Part shown: in pieces, positions 19,401 through 27,088 of the stretch
Layout: each line of letters opens with the position of its first letter
Numbering within the stretch: position 1 is the stretch's first letter
Assembly (NCBI RefSeq): GCF_014698035.1
Contig: NZ_JACJSF010000025.1
Span: 32,195 to 96,194 of the forward strand
Reading direction: 5' to 3'
DNA from: Desmonostoc muscorum FACHB-395
GTDB taxonomy: Bacteria; Cyanobacteriota; Cyanobacteriia; Cyanobacteriales; Nostocaceae
DNA: 64,000 bases
Program-made: the position numbers and the translations under genes
Notes under the pieces: generated by a model
Seen by the model: the letters and a program-made list of their open reading frames with translations, nothing else
What the model was told of the DNA's origin: nothing
Database searches by the model: none

Positions 19401-19465
19401 TTGGAGCATACGAAGTCTCCAAAAAGCTGGCTAATGATCCGATGATTCCCTGGCCAGTGAAGTAG
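16454..19465 (+). CDS. Large DUF1574/SGNH-like protein with four N-terminal repeats, partner of an MBOAT acyltransferase
   Basis: 1003 residues. The N-terminal half has four diverged copies of a unit of about 75-95 residues, at roughly 24-100, 152-232, 258-335 and 376-446. Each has a pattern like L-H-I-x-C followed by IYG-x-K-x-G-x-x-P-x-W. A hydrophobic segment at about 534-555 may be a membrane anchor. The C-terminal half looks like an SGNH-type esterase/acyltransferase: DVLIIGSSRALRG with Ser about 681, FNFGINGATAQ, and DPSHLNRFGAY near the C-terminus with candidate Asp/His. The next gene is an MBOAT acyltransferase, the arrangement seen in AlgI plus AlgJ/X-type systems. I infer O-acetylation of an envelope polysaccharide. 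The family name DUF1574 is from memory. Confidence 0.72.
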   Translation: MKTVLPDRQQSLVQWVSQATGINTFGVKVRLRGNDLHILCEGTECPQRWRTLSDLLQALQQTNLDILTSSEQTSIYQVFVYGRRKGEQRPKWCHRVYLNQIDKHLEQVEQALLADAEKSKQSGGALIVSNESLARQGNPEAIARYLSETLSTLGVSVQAKIKPYQPKNSQPEENRLWIFCQSSYSPDASLLAEPIAEKLRYLKLSGYQDAVIVSQVSGETAPDWLLRVDLTPSEVMLKEWARWGDIQAIARLLTEVLSGLKVAVQASLKESTLHIFCTPAFDPLGTAPIPDKAVCLEAIVPQLEAIAPQGILAATIYGQKAGDKQPTWIDWLALPATTYPAFATSPLDLANTGDEPAITFLLERLLNPDLDWRLLTGGIRVLLLNKNDLLHIMCDAPVCPGRQQVASKITQFIRHLKIPGIMGIRIYGRRAGNKEPFWHYGVDLEHRQRLVPEATPEFAATSKYVDDLIPSETSEPILRPDLTTEEVQSFVTEVARDWIATASATAKKFLLKSQLFTESHQLAEENPDDQGLKIALVWGTLGLLLTLQTDWVLGRITAQTKPSLPKVASVLPSSSGQKASLTSEKTQSEKTVFFSRSSKTKSPANQSSVFNASEFTQSDDTSTKNLAAAPLKEKATATAILLAARSQMPSFNVRQLDEQLALYKQRLARTGTPPDVLIIGSSRALRGVDPAELSKALATQGYPNIDVFNFGINGATAQVVDFVLRHVLEPSELPKIILWADGARAFNGGREDITFKSIAASAGYKQALQKNPKIANSSESPENQESSPEEKVKEEKQEISTYQAVNDSLNQGLASLSASYQNRDQIKGLLQKQLLIFGSNQTVASQKQLTDGTSDESISQQAVDFDGFLPLSIRFNPARYYQKHSRVTGNYDNDYKSFQVEGQQDAALQEVLQFTQSQKISLVFVNMPLTADYLDPVRRQYEQQFQQYMLRLATNPNFIYRDLSQKWPKAHDYFSDPSHLNRFGAYEVSKKLANDPMIPWPVK

Positions 19466-19466
19466 G

Positions 19467-19569
19467 TAAGGGGGACAAGGGGACAAGGGGACAAAGATAA
19501 TAATTAATGCCCAATGCCCCATGCCCCATGCCCCATGCCCAATGACAAATGACAAATAACAAATGACTA
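19467..19569. repeat. Tandem octamer and heptamer repeats
   Basis: GGGGACAA is repeated three times at about 19471-19494. Nine heptamers of the form ATGCCCA, ATGCCCC or ATGACAA then run from 19507 to 19569 and end four bases before the ATG of the MBOAT gene. The array therefore makes up the leader of that gene. Confidence 0.85.
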
Positions 19570-19573
19570 AAAA

Positions 19574-21073
19574 ATGAACTTTATATCAATTTTTTATGGT
19601 CTTTTCTTGTTGAGTGTTTTAGGAATTTACTGGTCTTTAGCACAACAAAAATTACGATTATGGACGCTGCTAATTGCTAGTTTGGTTTTCTACGCATCTT
19701 TGCATATCCAATACATACCATTGCTATTAGCATTGACGTTTATCAATTTCCGTTTGGGGCTAGAGATTGGGAAAAATACATCACCAGGAAAACATTCTCT
19801 TGACTGGCAAATTTCTAATGAAGAGTGGCAATTTGCCCAAGGTGACTGGAACCGCCGTCGTCTAAAAGTTTTGTGGCTGGGTATAGCTTTAAATGTTTTA
19901 CTATTATTAGCTTTTAAGTATCTAACCCCTCTATTTAAGTTTGTTTTCAATATCCAAGCAAACTCACCAGATAGCTCTTTTAAATTGATTGCACCTTTGG
20001 GAATTTCATTTTTCACCTTTGAGTGTATTGCCTATTTAATAGATGTCTATCGTGGTGCGCCTGCTACCGATCAGTTTCTTAAATTTGCAACCTATAAATT
20101 ATTCTTCGCCAAACTGATTTCCGGCCCGATTACGCGCTACCACAACTTAGCAAATCAATTCAATACGCTAGACTTTCCCAGTGCCGATAGAGTAGCAGAG
20201 GCGCTGTGGTTAATTGCTAGAGGTGCAGTCAAAAAAGGTATTTTTGCAGACCACCTAGGAATTTTTGTCGATTTATGTTTTGGTAACTTACAACGGGCCG
20301 GTAGTACCGATCTCTGGTTAGCAACATTCGCCTACGGTTTGCAGTTATATCTAGATTTCAACGGTTACGTAGATATTGCCCGTGGAAGTGCTTTACTTTT
20401 CGGCTTGGTTCTACCTGAAAATTTTGACTTTCCCTACTTCAGCACCAGTATTGGAGAATTTTGGCGGCGCTGGCATATCACTCTCGGAGATTGGCTACGT
20501 AACTATGTCTACTTTCCTTTGGGTGGTTCGCGTCGCGGTTTAGTCCGCACCTGCTGGAATTTATTTACTGTGATGCTAATCGCTGGCATCTGGCACGGGG
20601 CTGCTTTAGGTTATGTAGTTTGGGGCATATTCCACGGGTTAGCCTTGGTGGTTCATCGACTTACAGATGCTATGAGCGATCGCTTTGAAAATCTGGAGCA
20701 ATTCTGGCAAAATCCTCTAGGTATCTTCGTCGCTTGGTTTTTGACACAACTGATGGTTTTTACCTCTTGGATTTGGTTCCGTCTACCTAATCTCCAAGAC
20801 TCTTCTTTAGTAATCCGACACCTTTGGCGTTATCCTGCTGATGCCCAGTTTGCTCAAAAAGTCTATGTGGATGCTTTAAATATTAGCCAATACCAACTCA
20901 CTTGGGTGCTGCTAACTTTGGCTGCTCTGATGGCTTTAGTCTATGCCTTTAACCGAATGCTGAAGTTAGAGTTTAACTGGCCCATTAAGCTTGTCTTTGT
21001 CCCTCTATGTTTCTACGCTGTTTGGTTATTAGCTCCTGAAGGCAGTTTGCCCTATATCTACTTTGATTTTTAA
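19574..21073 (+). CDS. MBOAT family membrane O-acyltransferase (AlgI-like)
   Basis: 499 residues with about ten membrane segments. The family core is clear: LGISFFTFECIAYLIDVYRG, FFAKLISGPITRYH, YLDFNGYVDIARGSALLFG, FPYFSTSIGEFWRRWHITL, the invariant-histidine motif GIWHGAALGYVVWGIFHG (His about 342), and YVYFPLGGSRRG. AlgI-type MBOAT proteins carry acetyl groups across the cytoplasmic membrane for transfer to polysaccharide. It follows the SGNH/DUF1574 gene by 108 bases on the same strand, and the two probably act together. Its substrate glycan is unknown. The start is taken at 19574, directly after the heptamer array. Confidence 0.92.
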   Translation: MNFISIFYGLFLLSVLGIYWSLAQQKLRLWTLLIASLVFYASLHIQYIPLLLALTFINFRLGLEIGKNTSPGKHSLDWQISNEEWQFAQGDWNRRRLKVLWLGIALNVLLLLAFKYLTPLFKFVFNIQANSPDSSFKLIAPLGISFFTFECIAYLIDVYRGAPATDQFLKFATYKLFFAKLISGPITRYHNLANQFNTLDFPSADRVAEALWLIARGAVKKGIFADHLGIFVDLCFGNLQRAGSTDLWLATFAYGLQLYLDFNGYVDIARGSALLFGLVLPENFDFPYFSTSIGEFWRRWHITLGDWLRNYVYFPLGGSRRGLVRTCWNLFTVMLIAGIWHGAALGYVVWGIFHGLALVVHRLTDAMSDRFENLEQFWQNPLGIFVAWFLTQLMVFTSWIWFRLPNLQDSSLVIRHLWRYPADAQFAQKVYVDALNISQYQLTWVLLTLAALMALVYAFNRMLKLEFNWPIKLVFVPLCFYAVWLLAPEGSLPYIYFDF

Positions 21074-21401
21074 GTTTCTAGAAACAATGAACTGCAACAT
21101 AAGACAATTTACAACTTATTATTTCGTTACAATTTATCCTGGCTATTTGTAACGGAATGTAAAGAGAATAAACTAGGCGATCGGTTTAATTTTGCAATAG
21201 CTTAGAAAGCTTTAATCGCTTACTTTTATCACTATTATTTATAGTAGAAAAACTTTACATTTCGACGATCTTGTTAAAGAATTCTATTACAGAATATTAA
21301 GCCAAAGATCGCGTCCAAGTAATTTCATGTAGACTGTAATTCAACAGGCAAAACAAAATCTGCTTGTTCCATTTTTAACAAAAAATAGCACTTATAAAAC
21401 A
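21074..21401 (+). promoter_or_regulatory. psbA upstream region
   Basis: 328 AT-rich bases ahead of psbA with no ORF. A TTTACA box at 21254-21259 could be a -35, but no clean -10 at 17 bases follows, so the promoter is not assigned. The leader just before the ATG (ACTTATAAAACA) has no Shine-Dalgarno sequence. An inverted repeat ATAGCTTAGAAAGCTTTAAT lies near 21198. Confidence 0.45.
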
Positions 21402-22484
21402 ATGACCACAACCTTACAACGGCGCTCTGGCGCTAACGTTTGGGATCGCTTTTGCGAGTGGATTACCAGCACCGACAACCGTATATATGTTGGTTGGTTT
21501 GGTGTACTGATGATCCCAACCCTACTAGCAGCTACTGCTTGCTTTGTAATTGCCTTCATCGCAGCACCTCCAGTAGACATTGATGGTATCCGTGAACCAG
21601 TCGCAGGTTCTTTGATCTACGGAAACAACATCATCTCTGGTGCAGTTGTTCCTTCTTCAAACGCTATCGGCTTGCACTTCTACCCAATCTGGGAAGCTGC
21701 TTCCTTAGATGAGTGGTTGTACAACGGCGGGCCTTACCAATTGGTAGTTTTCCACTTCTTGATCGGTTGCGCTTGCTACCTGGGTCGTCAGTGGGAACTT
21801 TCTTACCGCTTAGGTATGCGTCCTTGGATCTGCGTAGCTTACAGCGCACCTTTGGCTTCTGCTACCGCAGTATTCTTGATCTACCCAATCGGTCAAGGTT
21901 CTTTCTCTGATGGTATGCCTTTGGGTATCTCTGGAACCTTCAACTTCATGATTGTGTTCCAAGCAGAACACAACATCTTGATGCACCCCTTCCACATGTT
22001 AGGTGTGGCTGGTGTATTCGGCGGTTCCTTGTTCTCTGCAATGCACGGTTCTCTAGTAACTTCTTCCTTGGTGCGTGAAACCACCGAAACCGAGTCTCTT
22101 AACTACGGTTACAAATTCGGTCAAGAAGAAGAAACCTACAACATCGTTGCAGCCCACGGTTACTTCGGTCGTTTGATCTTCCAATACGCTTCCTTCAACA
22201 ACAGCCGTTCACTGCACTTCTTCTTAGCAGCTTGGCCTGTCGTCGGTATCTGGTTCACTGCTTTGGGTATCAGCACGATGGCGTTCAACCTGAACGGTTT
22301 CAACTTCAACCAATCAATCATTGACTCTCAAGGTCGCGTTATCAGCACCTGGGCAGACGTAATCAACCGCGCTAACTTGGGTATGGAAGTAATGCACGAG
22401 CGTAACGCTCACAACTTCCCCCTAGACTTAGCTGCTGGTGAAATTACTCCTGTAGCAATGACTGCTCCTGCTATCAACGGTTAA
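21402..22484 (+). CDS. psbA: Photosystem II D1 reaction centre protein
   Basis: 360 residues, full length. D1 with HEPL-type core binds P680 chlorophyll, the pheophytin and QB, and most ligands of the Mn4Ca cluster. All key residues are seen: Tyr161, Asp170, Glu189, His190, His198, His215, His272, His332, Glu333, His337, Asp342 and Ala344. The last is followed by a 16-residue tail ([16 protein letters not shown]) that CtpA would remove. Residue 130 is Gln ([12 protein letters not shown]), which marks the standard, low-light-type D1 isoform rather than the high-light Glu130 form. It is monocistronic, with a strong terminator. Codon use is that of a highly expressed gene (AAC, TTC, CGT rich). 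Confidence 0.99.
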   Translation: MTTTLQRRSGANVWDRFCEWITSTDNRIYVGWFGVLMIPTLLAATACFVIAFIAAPPVDIDGIREPVAGSLIYGNNIISGAVVPSSNAIGLHFYPIWEAASLDEWLYNGGPYQLVVFHFLIGCACYLGRQWELSYRLGMRPWICVAYSAPLASATAVFLIYPIGQGSFSDGMPLGISGTFNFMIVFQAEHNILMHPFHMLGVAGVFGGSLFSAMHGSLVTSSLVRETTETESLNYGYKFGQEEETYNIVAAHGYFGRLIFQYASFNNSRSLHFFLAAWPVVGIWFTALGISTMAFNLNGFNFNQSIIDSQGRVISTWADVINRANLGMEVMHERNAHNFPLDLAAGEITPVAMTAPAING

Positions 22485-22503
22485 TTCTGAAGATTAGCTA
22501 AAT

Positions 22504-22537
22504 AAAAAGCGCTCTCCATCAATGGGGGGCGCTTTTT
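22504..22537 (+). terminator. Rho-independent terminator of psbA
   Basis: AAAAAGCGCTCTCC (22504-22517), loop ATCAAT, then GGGGGGCGCTTTTT (22524-22537) ending in a T run. It starts 20 bases after the psbA stop codon. Confidence 0.93.
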
Positions 22538-22638
22538 TGTTGGAACTATATTTAATTGATTTAATCAACAGATGGGTAGCAAATTTTTCAGCCAAACATC
22601 ATCAGTAGCGCGATAATAGATATAGAGATCAAAATACT

Positions 22639-22848
22639 TTATATGTCCTTTTCCCCCTCCGCCTGTTGTGTTGTCGTCCTCAACCAACAACAGGAGCAAA
22701 ATATCTCCCACCAGAACCAGTGTAAGGATGTACCAGTTAACCACAGCAAAAGTATGGTTAAAAATTGCACTGTAGTTGAAAATGGTCGAGTCGTTGTTAA
22801 AGCCTTACAATCCTCAGACAATCGGACTTCCGAGTAAGTTTCAGACAT
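22639..22848 (-). CDS. Doubtful small ORF overlapping the end of the potassium channel gene region
   Basis: A 69-residue frame starts at the ATG that directly follows the TAA of the channel gene (TAAATG). It contains a hydrophobic stretch (FLTILLLWLTGTSLHWFWWEIF) and a Cys-rich piece. Translational coupling is possible. However, the opposite strand has an equally open 64-codon frame (22643-22837), and neither has a ribosome site or a recognisable family. At most one is real. Confidence 0.25.
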   Translation of the reverse strand: MSETYSEVRLSEDCKALTTTRPFSTTVQFLTILLLWLTGTSLHWFWWEIFCSCCWLRTTTQQAEGEKDI

Positions 22849-23796
22849 TTAAAGCATTTCATCTAAAGGTGAAACATCGTGAAAGCGGTTGTAATCAATG
22901 TAGCGATGTCCATCAGGTGCGTGGTAGAAGATATCGGCAAATTGATTATTCCACAAAATTTCATTAGCAGCATAAGTATGACGGGCATGGACTACCTGTG
23001 CAACTGTTTCATCAATGCCACTCAAAGAGACAATCAAGATAGTATTTGTCTGGATTAAGGATTCTGCTGTCATCCCATATAGAGGACTAAACTCATCAAT
23101 GACATGCATCACTGACCAGCTTAAGGTGAAGCTAGGTGTTTGGTTCCTTAAGAGTTTGAGATCGTAGAACCGACGCATAAATTGCCCTTCTAGAGTTATT
23201 TCGTCGCGCATTAAGTAGACTCGCATCTGCGCCTCTAGAATCATATTGCGACGCTGATTAGCGGTGCGAAATATGAGAGTTGGCATTGCATCATGAGGTG
23301 TAATTACAGCAACACGACTAAAAAGCACCCTAGCTGTAGGTCGGGAAAATCGAGCAAAGGCTAGCCCCGTCATCACGGCAATTCCCACCAAACCGATCAT
23401 TGCTTCAATGGTGACAATAATGTTGGCGTAAGTTGTTTTGGGATACATCGCCCCATAGCCAATGGATGCTAGGGTTTGCACGCTGAAGAAAAAGACATCT
23501 AAAAAAGAGCCTGGCCGGGCGTTGGCAATACAATCTCCTCCTATCAAGTAAGCTAGGGCAAATAGAGCATTGATAGTTATATAGAAAGTACAAATCAGCA
23601 GTAGAAAGCCAGCCCAGGGAATCGTTAACAGCAAATGGTAGGGATCGCGCCAGTAAGAATGCCATACACCCATACCCATAATCTCAAATTTTCCGTCTCG
23701 AACTTGAATCTGAATAGGTAAAATCAGACGCTGTTGTTTCTTCCGTGAAAGTCTCTTCAGTCGAAATTTCATTGCAAGTAGCCAATAGAACGGCAA
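22849..23796 (-). CDS. Inward-rectifier (KirBac-type) potassium channel
   Basis: 315 residues. Two membrane helices (about 56-84 and 122-149) bracket a pore helix and the selectivity filter SIGYG (111-115) in FFFSVQTLASIGYGAMYP. The C-terminal 165 residues form the Kir-type immunoglobulin-like cytoplasmic domain (QRRNMILEAQMRVYLMRDEIT, GMTAESLIQTNTILIVSLSGIDETVAQ). An amphipathic slide helix (HSYWRDPYHLLLTIPW) precedes the first helix, as in KirBac. It conducts K+ across the plasma membrane, and the cytoplasmic domain probably gates it. The start at 23796 is used; Met9 (23772) is an alternative. It faces psbA convergently. Confidence 0.92.
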   Translation of the reverse strand: MPFYWLLAMKFRLKRLSRKKQQRLILPIQIQVRDGKFEIMGMGVWHSYWRDPYHLLLTIPWAGFLLLICTFYITINALFALAYLIGGDCIANARPGSFLDVFFFSVQTLASIGYGAMYPKTTYANIIVTIEAMIGLVGIAVMTGLAFARFSRPTARVLFSRVAVITPHDAMPTLIFRTANQRRNMILEAQMRVYLMRDEITLEGQFMRRFYDLKLLRNQTPSFTLSWSVMHVIDEFSPLYGMTAESLIQTNTILIVSLSGIDETVAQVVHARHTYAANEILWNNQFADIFYHAPDGHRYIDYNRFHDVSPLDEML

Positions 23797-23849
23797 CTGC
23801 TTAGTATTTTGACACTCTCTGAGCTGAAGTGATTAAATAAGCAAAAAAA

Positions 23850-23872
23850 TAGGATGGGTAATGCCCATCCTA
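23850..23872 (-). terminator. Rho-independent terminator of the first AvaK-like gene
   Basis: TAGGATGGG (23850-23858) pairs with CCCATCCTA (23864-23872). On the minus strand the stem is followed by TTTTTTT, a textbook intrinsic terminator 28 bases after the stop at 23900. Confidence 0.92.
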
Positions 23873-23899
23873 CTAAATTTATCTGCTAGAAACTTATTT

Positions 23900-24820
23900 T
23901 TACAGCTTGGGTGATTGATCTTTCGAACAGCGATCAAACCACTCCTGGTATTTATTCTTGTGTGACTCATCTTCAACAGCAATGGTAACACGCACTCGAT
24001 TGCAGCCATGATTTTGTTCTAGTGCGATCGCATTCAACAATAAACTAGCAGTTTTCGGCGAGTTAAATTCGCCGCTTATTGTTAAACCGCTTTCAAAATA
24101 TGTACCTTCGAGTCTTTCTACTCCGGTCAAGCCAACATTAGCAATTTCCTCTTGGCCTAAATCAATTTCTGCGAGTTGTTTGTGTTCTGGGCTAATTTGT
24201 TCCACAATCAGCTTTTCACGCCGGACAGGAACTTGGATCATCTGGGTTTCGATGACTTTGCGAACAATCACCTCACCAACTTTTCGCTTACTGCTTTCAA
24301 CAACTAGTCGTTCTTCTAGTAGACGAATAATTTGTTCTTCGCTGACCTCCTCTAAATCCACTGGCTCAACTGCGCTATTTTGAGTTTGATTGTTAACCAA
24401 TTGCTCAGTTGGGTTGTCTAGGCGTAGCCCCTCGTAGACATCGCCGATTTTTTCTGCTTCTGAATATTCAGGCATATATTCGATTTCTGATTTGTTGAAG
24501 TCTATGAAAACAGATTTAGTCGGCTTGTCAATTTTTTTTATTCTCTGGCTCTGCAATCGAAAAAAAGAAGGATGTTTATCGACTAACTGCTCGCCATATT
24601 CTAGAGTTTGTTGATTGACCTGGTTTGATATAACTAGGTTTAGCCGCCTATTAGTATCCACAATTAAATCATGAACTACTCCTACTAGCTGACCTTGGTT
24701 ATCGAACACAGCAAAATTCTTCACCCTCTTTTTCAAATCTGCTATTGAGGTGTTAGTGCCAGAATTACCATTTGCCTGTCCAATGTTTTTTGTCATCGGT
24801 TGGCTATTCATAATATGCAA
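23900..24820 (-). CDS. PRC-barrel plus DUF2382 (YsnF/AvaK-type) protein, diverged copy
   Basis: 306 residues. The N-terminal part (about 25-120) is a PRC-barrel-like fold (VKNFAVFDNQGQLVGVVHDLIVDTNRRLNLVIS). The middle and end hold a DUF2382 domain (EEQIIRLLEERLVVESSKRKVGEVIVRKVIETQMIQVPVRREKLIVEQ, in separate blocks), and then a C-terminal extension not seen in the two neighbours (GTYFESGLTISGEFNSPKTASLLLNAIALEQ). It is cytoplasmic, with no signal. It is the most diverged of three tandem paralogues. Start ATG 24820; Met4 (24811) is also possible. AvaK is known as an akinete marker in Anabaena variabilis; function here is inferred as stress- or dormancy-related at best. Confidence 0.8.
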   Translation of the reverse strand: MHIMNSQPMTKNIGQANGNSGTNTSIADLKKRVKNFAVFDNQGQLVGVVHDLIVDTNRRLNLVISNQVNQQTLEYGEQLVDKHPSFFRLQSQRIKKIDKPTKSVFIDFNKSEIEYMPEYSEAEKIGDVYEGLRLDNPTEQLVNNQTQNSAVEPVDLEEVSEEQIIRLLEERLVVESSKRKVGEVIVRKVIETQMIQVPVRREKLIVEQISPEHKQLAEIDLGQEEIANVGLTGVERLEGTYFESGLTISGEFNSPKTASLLLNAIALEQNHGCNRVRVTIAVEDESHKNKYQEWFDRCSKDQSPKL

Positions 24821-24884
24821 AGTTTATGAACTGCTTTTTACTTAGCTAAATTAAATGTATTGCTCATTTTAAGCTATTGGAAGC

Positions 24885-24916
24885 ACAGGTAAAGCTAATT
24901 TAACAGCTTTACCTGT
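24885..24916 (-). terminator. Terminator hairpin after the second AvaK-like gene
   Basis: A perfect 12-bp stem, ACAGGTAAAGCT (24885-24896) and AGCTTTACCTGT (24905-24916), with loop AATTTAAC. It lies between the first and second paralogues on the minus strand. Confidence 0.75.
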
Positions 24917-24969
24917 ACTGTGTCGAATTAATTATTAGCCATTAGCGATTAACTAATGACTATATTTGG

Positions 24970-25866
24970 TTAGTGTTCTTCGATGGGAAGATTACCAGAA
25001 TTCACATCTAGCTCTTCACGACGCACAGTTTCTTGCGTTTCAACTGTGTCTTGATCGACCACTTTTCTAACTCTGACTTCTTCACGCAAAAATGCTTCTT
25101 TACGAACATCAGGAGTTTCTTCGTGAATTTCTAGACGAGCAACTTCGCCTTCACGGAAATTTGCTTCGCGTCCAGAAACGGCAGTACCTGCATCTGCTGG
25201 AGTTACACGTTCAATCACAACTCGCTCTCTTTCTACTGGCACTGCAACCCGTGCTGTATCAGTTTCAACACGCTTGCCAATGGATACTTCTCCAGTTTTT
25301 TGGCGATGTTTACTGGCAATCAGCCGTTCTTCATACAATCTCAGAGTTTGATGATCTTGCTCATTTAACCCAAATAAAGAAGGCTCATGTTCGTAATTGT
25401 AGCTATCACGATTATAAATTGGCGTAGTCGTCGCTGGTTGATAGGTTGTATCTACAGGTATTGATGCTTCTACAGGTGCTGATGTATCTAAAGTATTGGT
25501 GGAATTTGCTGGTTGACGATATACGCCACGCACCCGTTCTTCATAGTCGTAATCAAGAGTTTGGCGCTCATTAAACTCAGGTAAATCTTCTGCTTGCTCT
25601 CTAGTCAAGCCAATTGTGTAGACACGATCAACGTTATAGTCGATACGGGCACGACCAATTGGTAGTAATACTTTTTTACCAAAAATCCAGAAGCCTAAGT
25701 CAACAACTAGATAGCGAAAATGACCTTCTTCGTCAACTAAAACATCGCTGACAGTGCCAATTTTTTCATCAGTTCCTTGTGTATAAACCCCAAGTCCGCT
25801 AATATCGTGGCCTTCAAATGCATCACGATAGTTAGGCTCAAAATCTTCTAATTTGTAAAGTACCAT
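24970..25866 (-). CDS. PRC-barrel plus DUF2382 protein, AvaK-like
   Basis: 298 residues. A PRC-barrel (YRDAFEGHDISGLGVYTQGTDEKIGTVSDVLVDEEGHFRYLVVDLG region, about 10-80) is followed by a variable Pro/Thr linker (about 118-160) and a DUF2382 repeat domain (LRLYEERLIASKHRQKTGEV..VERERVVIERVTP..VARLEIHEETPDVRKEAFLREEVRVRKVVDQDTVETQETVRREELDV, given in pieces). It is strongly acidic and basic mixed, cytoplasmic and probably membrane-associated or carboxysome-like only by PRC-fold analogy. It closely matches the gene at 26246-27088, so the two are recent duplicates. Each copy has its own terminator, implying separate transcripts. Confidence 0.86.
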   Translation of the reverse strand: MVLYKLEDFEPNYRDAFEGHDISGLGVYTQGTDEKIGTVSDVLVDEEGHFRYLVVDLGFWIFGKKVLLPIGRARIDYNVDRVYTIGLTREQAEDLPEFNERQTLDYDYEERVRGVYRQPANSTNTLDTSAPVEASIPVDTTYQPATTTPIYNRDSYNYEHEPSLFGLNEQDHQTLRLYEERLIASKHRQKTGEVSIGKRVETDTARVAVPVERERVVIERVTPADAGTAVSGREANFREGEVARLEIHEETPDVRKEAFLREEVRVRKVVDQDTVETQETVRREELDVNSGNLPIEEH

Positions 25867-26040
25867 TATTATTTAACCTCAATATTTTTCTTTTCAATTC
25901 ATAGCAATTATGATAAAAATTTCTTTACTTCTTTACATCCTTCTGTCGAATGAATTATTTCAATAGTTAAATAACCAAAAGTTATAGTTATTTTTCTTGA
26001 TGGCAGATAAAAGCAGTCCTAAATGAATGATAATTTAAAA

Positions 26041-26079
26041 TTTATATCCCCAACTTTTTAAAGAAGTCGGGGATATAAA
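26041..26079 (-). terminator. Hairpin downstream of the gap between AvaK-like genes
   Basis: TTTATATCCCC (26041-26051) pairs perfectly with GGGGATATAAA (26069-26079), and the inner bases pair partly (AACTT/AAGTC). It is related to the hairpin at 7755-7787. It is about 165 bases past the stop of the third paralogue, so it may be a terminator or only a repeat. Confidence 0.5.
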
Positions 26080-26140
26080 CACCACGAATTTTCACCAAAC
26101 AAATTTAAGAAATTAGGAATTTTGGTTGTAATTAAAATAC

Positions 26141-26223
26141 TGTAGAGATGGTAAATTGACCTGGGCTTCTCTACGAGACGTTATCGGAAATGCTTCGCTA
26201 CGCTAACATCCCCCGTCTCTACA
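26141..26223. repeat. Short interspersed repeat with TGTAGAGA inverted ends
   Basis: TGTAGAGA at 26141-26148 and TCTCTACA at 26216-26223 bracket GCTTCTCTACGAGACG and TGCTTCGCTACGCTAAC, words that also appear in the repeat islands near 9820, 27360 and 35540. Confidence 0.6.
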
Positions 26224-26245
26224 ACTTTTAAAAAATCCAATCCCC

Positions 26246-27088
26246 TTAAATCGCTTCATGTGTAGTACTGCCATGTTCATTCACATGTAAATTACCCGCA
26301 GTATCAACATCTAACTCTTCTCGACGAATGGTGTCTTGTGCTTCCACTATATCCCTTTCTACGACTTTCTTGACTCGGACTTCTTCACGCACAAAGGCTT
26401 CTTTACGTATATCAGGCGTTTCTTCGTACACTTCTATGCGTGCAACTTCACCTTCTTGAAACTTAAGTTCATTGGTATCTACAACGTTTCCTGCTTCTGT
26501 TGGCACAACTCGCTCAATTACAACTCGTTCTTTTTGAATAGGTACTGTAACACTTGCAGTATCTGTTTCAATGTGTTTACCAACCGTTACTTCCCCGGTT
26601 TTGATGCGCTGTTTATTTGCAATCAACCGTTCTTCATAGAGTTTGAAAGTTTGATGAGATTGCTCATTCAGTCCGTATAAAGCTGGTTCTGTCTGGTAAT
26701 TATATGTATTGCGATCGTAAGTTACACCGCTAGTTGGAGAACGAAATCCACTACGTACTTTTTCTTCGTAATCGTGATCAAAGATTGTATCTTCTTTGTA
26801 CTCAACTAAACCTTCTACTTGTTGTCTGCTTAACCCATCAACATAGACACGTTTGGCAGGATAATCAATCCGGGAAAGACCAATTGGTAATAAGATTTTT
26901 TTACCAGAAAAATCTCCGCTTGTGTCAATAACTAAATATCGAAAACGACCATCATCATCAACTAAAACATCAGTTACTGAGCCAACTCTGTCTCCTCCCT
27001 CAGTATAAAGAATCAGTGATTTAACGTCGTCTCCACCAAAAGTTTCTCGATAGTTTGGATCAAAATGTTCAAGTTTATGAAGAGGCAT
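26246..27088 (-). CDS. PRC-barrel plus DUF2382 protein, AvaK-like
   Basis: 280 residues. PRC-barrel at about 8-85 (VGSVTDVLVDDDGRFRYLVIDTS, KKILLPIGLSRIDYP), a short linker, then DUF2382 at about 135-265 (LYEERLIANKQRIKTGEVTVGKH, IQKERVVIERVVPTEAG, VARIEVYEETPDIRKEAFVREEVRV). It is highly similar along its whole length to the protein at 24970-25866, differing mostly in a shorter linker. It is the farthest upstream of the three tandem copies. AvaK/YsnF proteins are linked in the literature to akinetes and general stress. No partner gene of other type is nearby. Confidence 0.86.
   Translation of the reverse strand: MPLHKLEHFDPNYRETFGGDDVKSLILYTEGGDRVGSVTDVLVDDDGRFRYLVIDTSGDFSGKKILLPIGLSRIDYPAKRVYVDGLSRQQVEGLVEYKEDTIFDHDYEEKVRSGFRSPTSGVTYDRNTYNYQTEPALYGLNEQSHQTFKLYEERLIANKQRIKTGEVTVGKHIETDTASVTVPIQKERVVIERVVPTEAGNVVDTNELKFQEGEVARIEVYEETPDIRKEAFVREEVRVKKVVERDIVEAQDTIRREELDVDTAGNLHVNEHGSTTHEAI

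Noticed and set aside
22643..22837. 64-codon plus-strand frame downstream of psbA
   Set aside because: No ribosome site, no family, and an equally open frame on the other strand.
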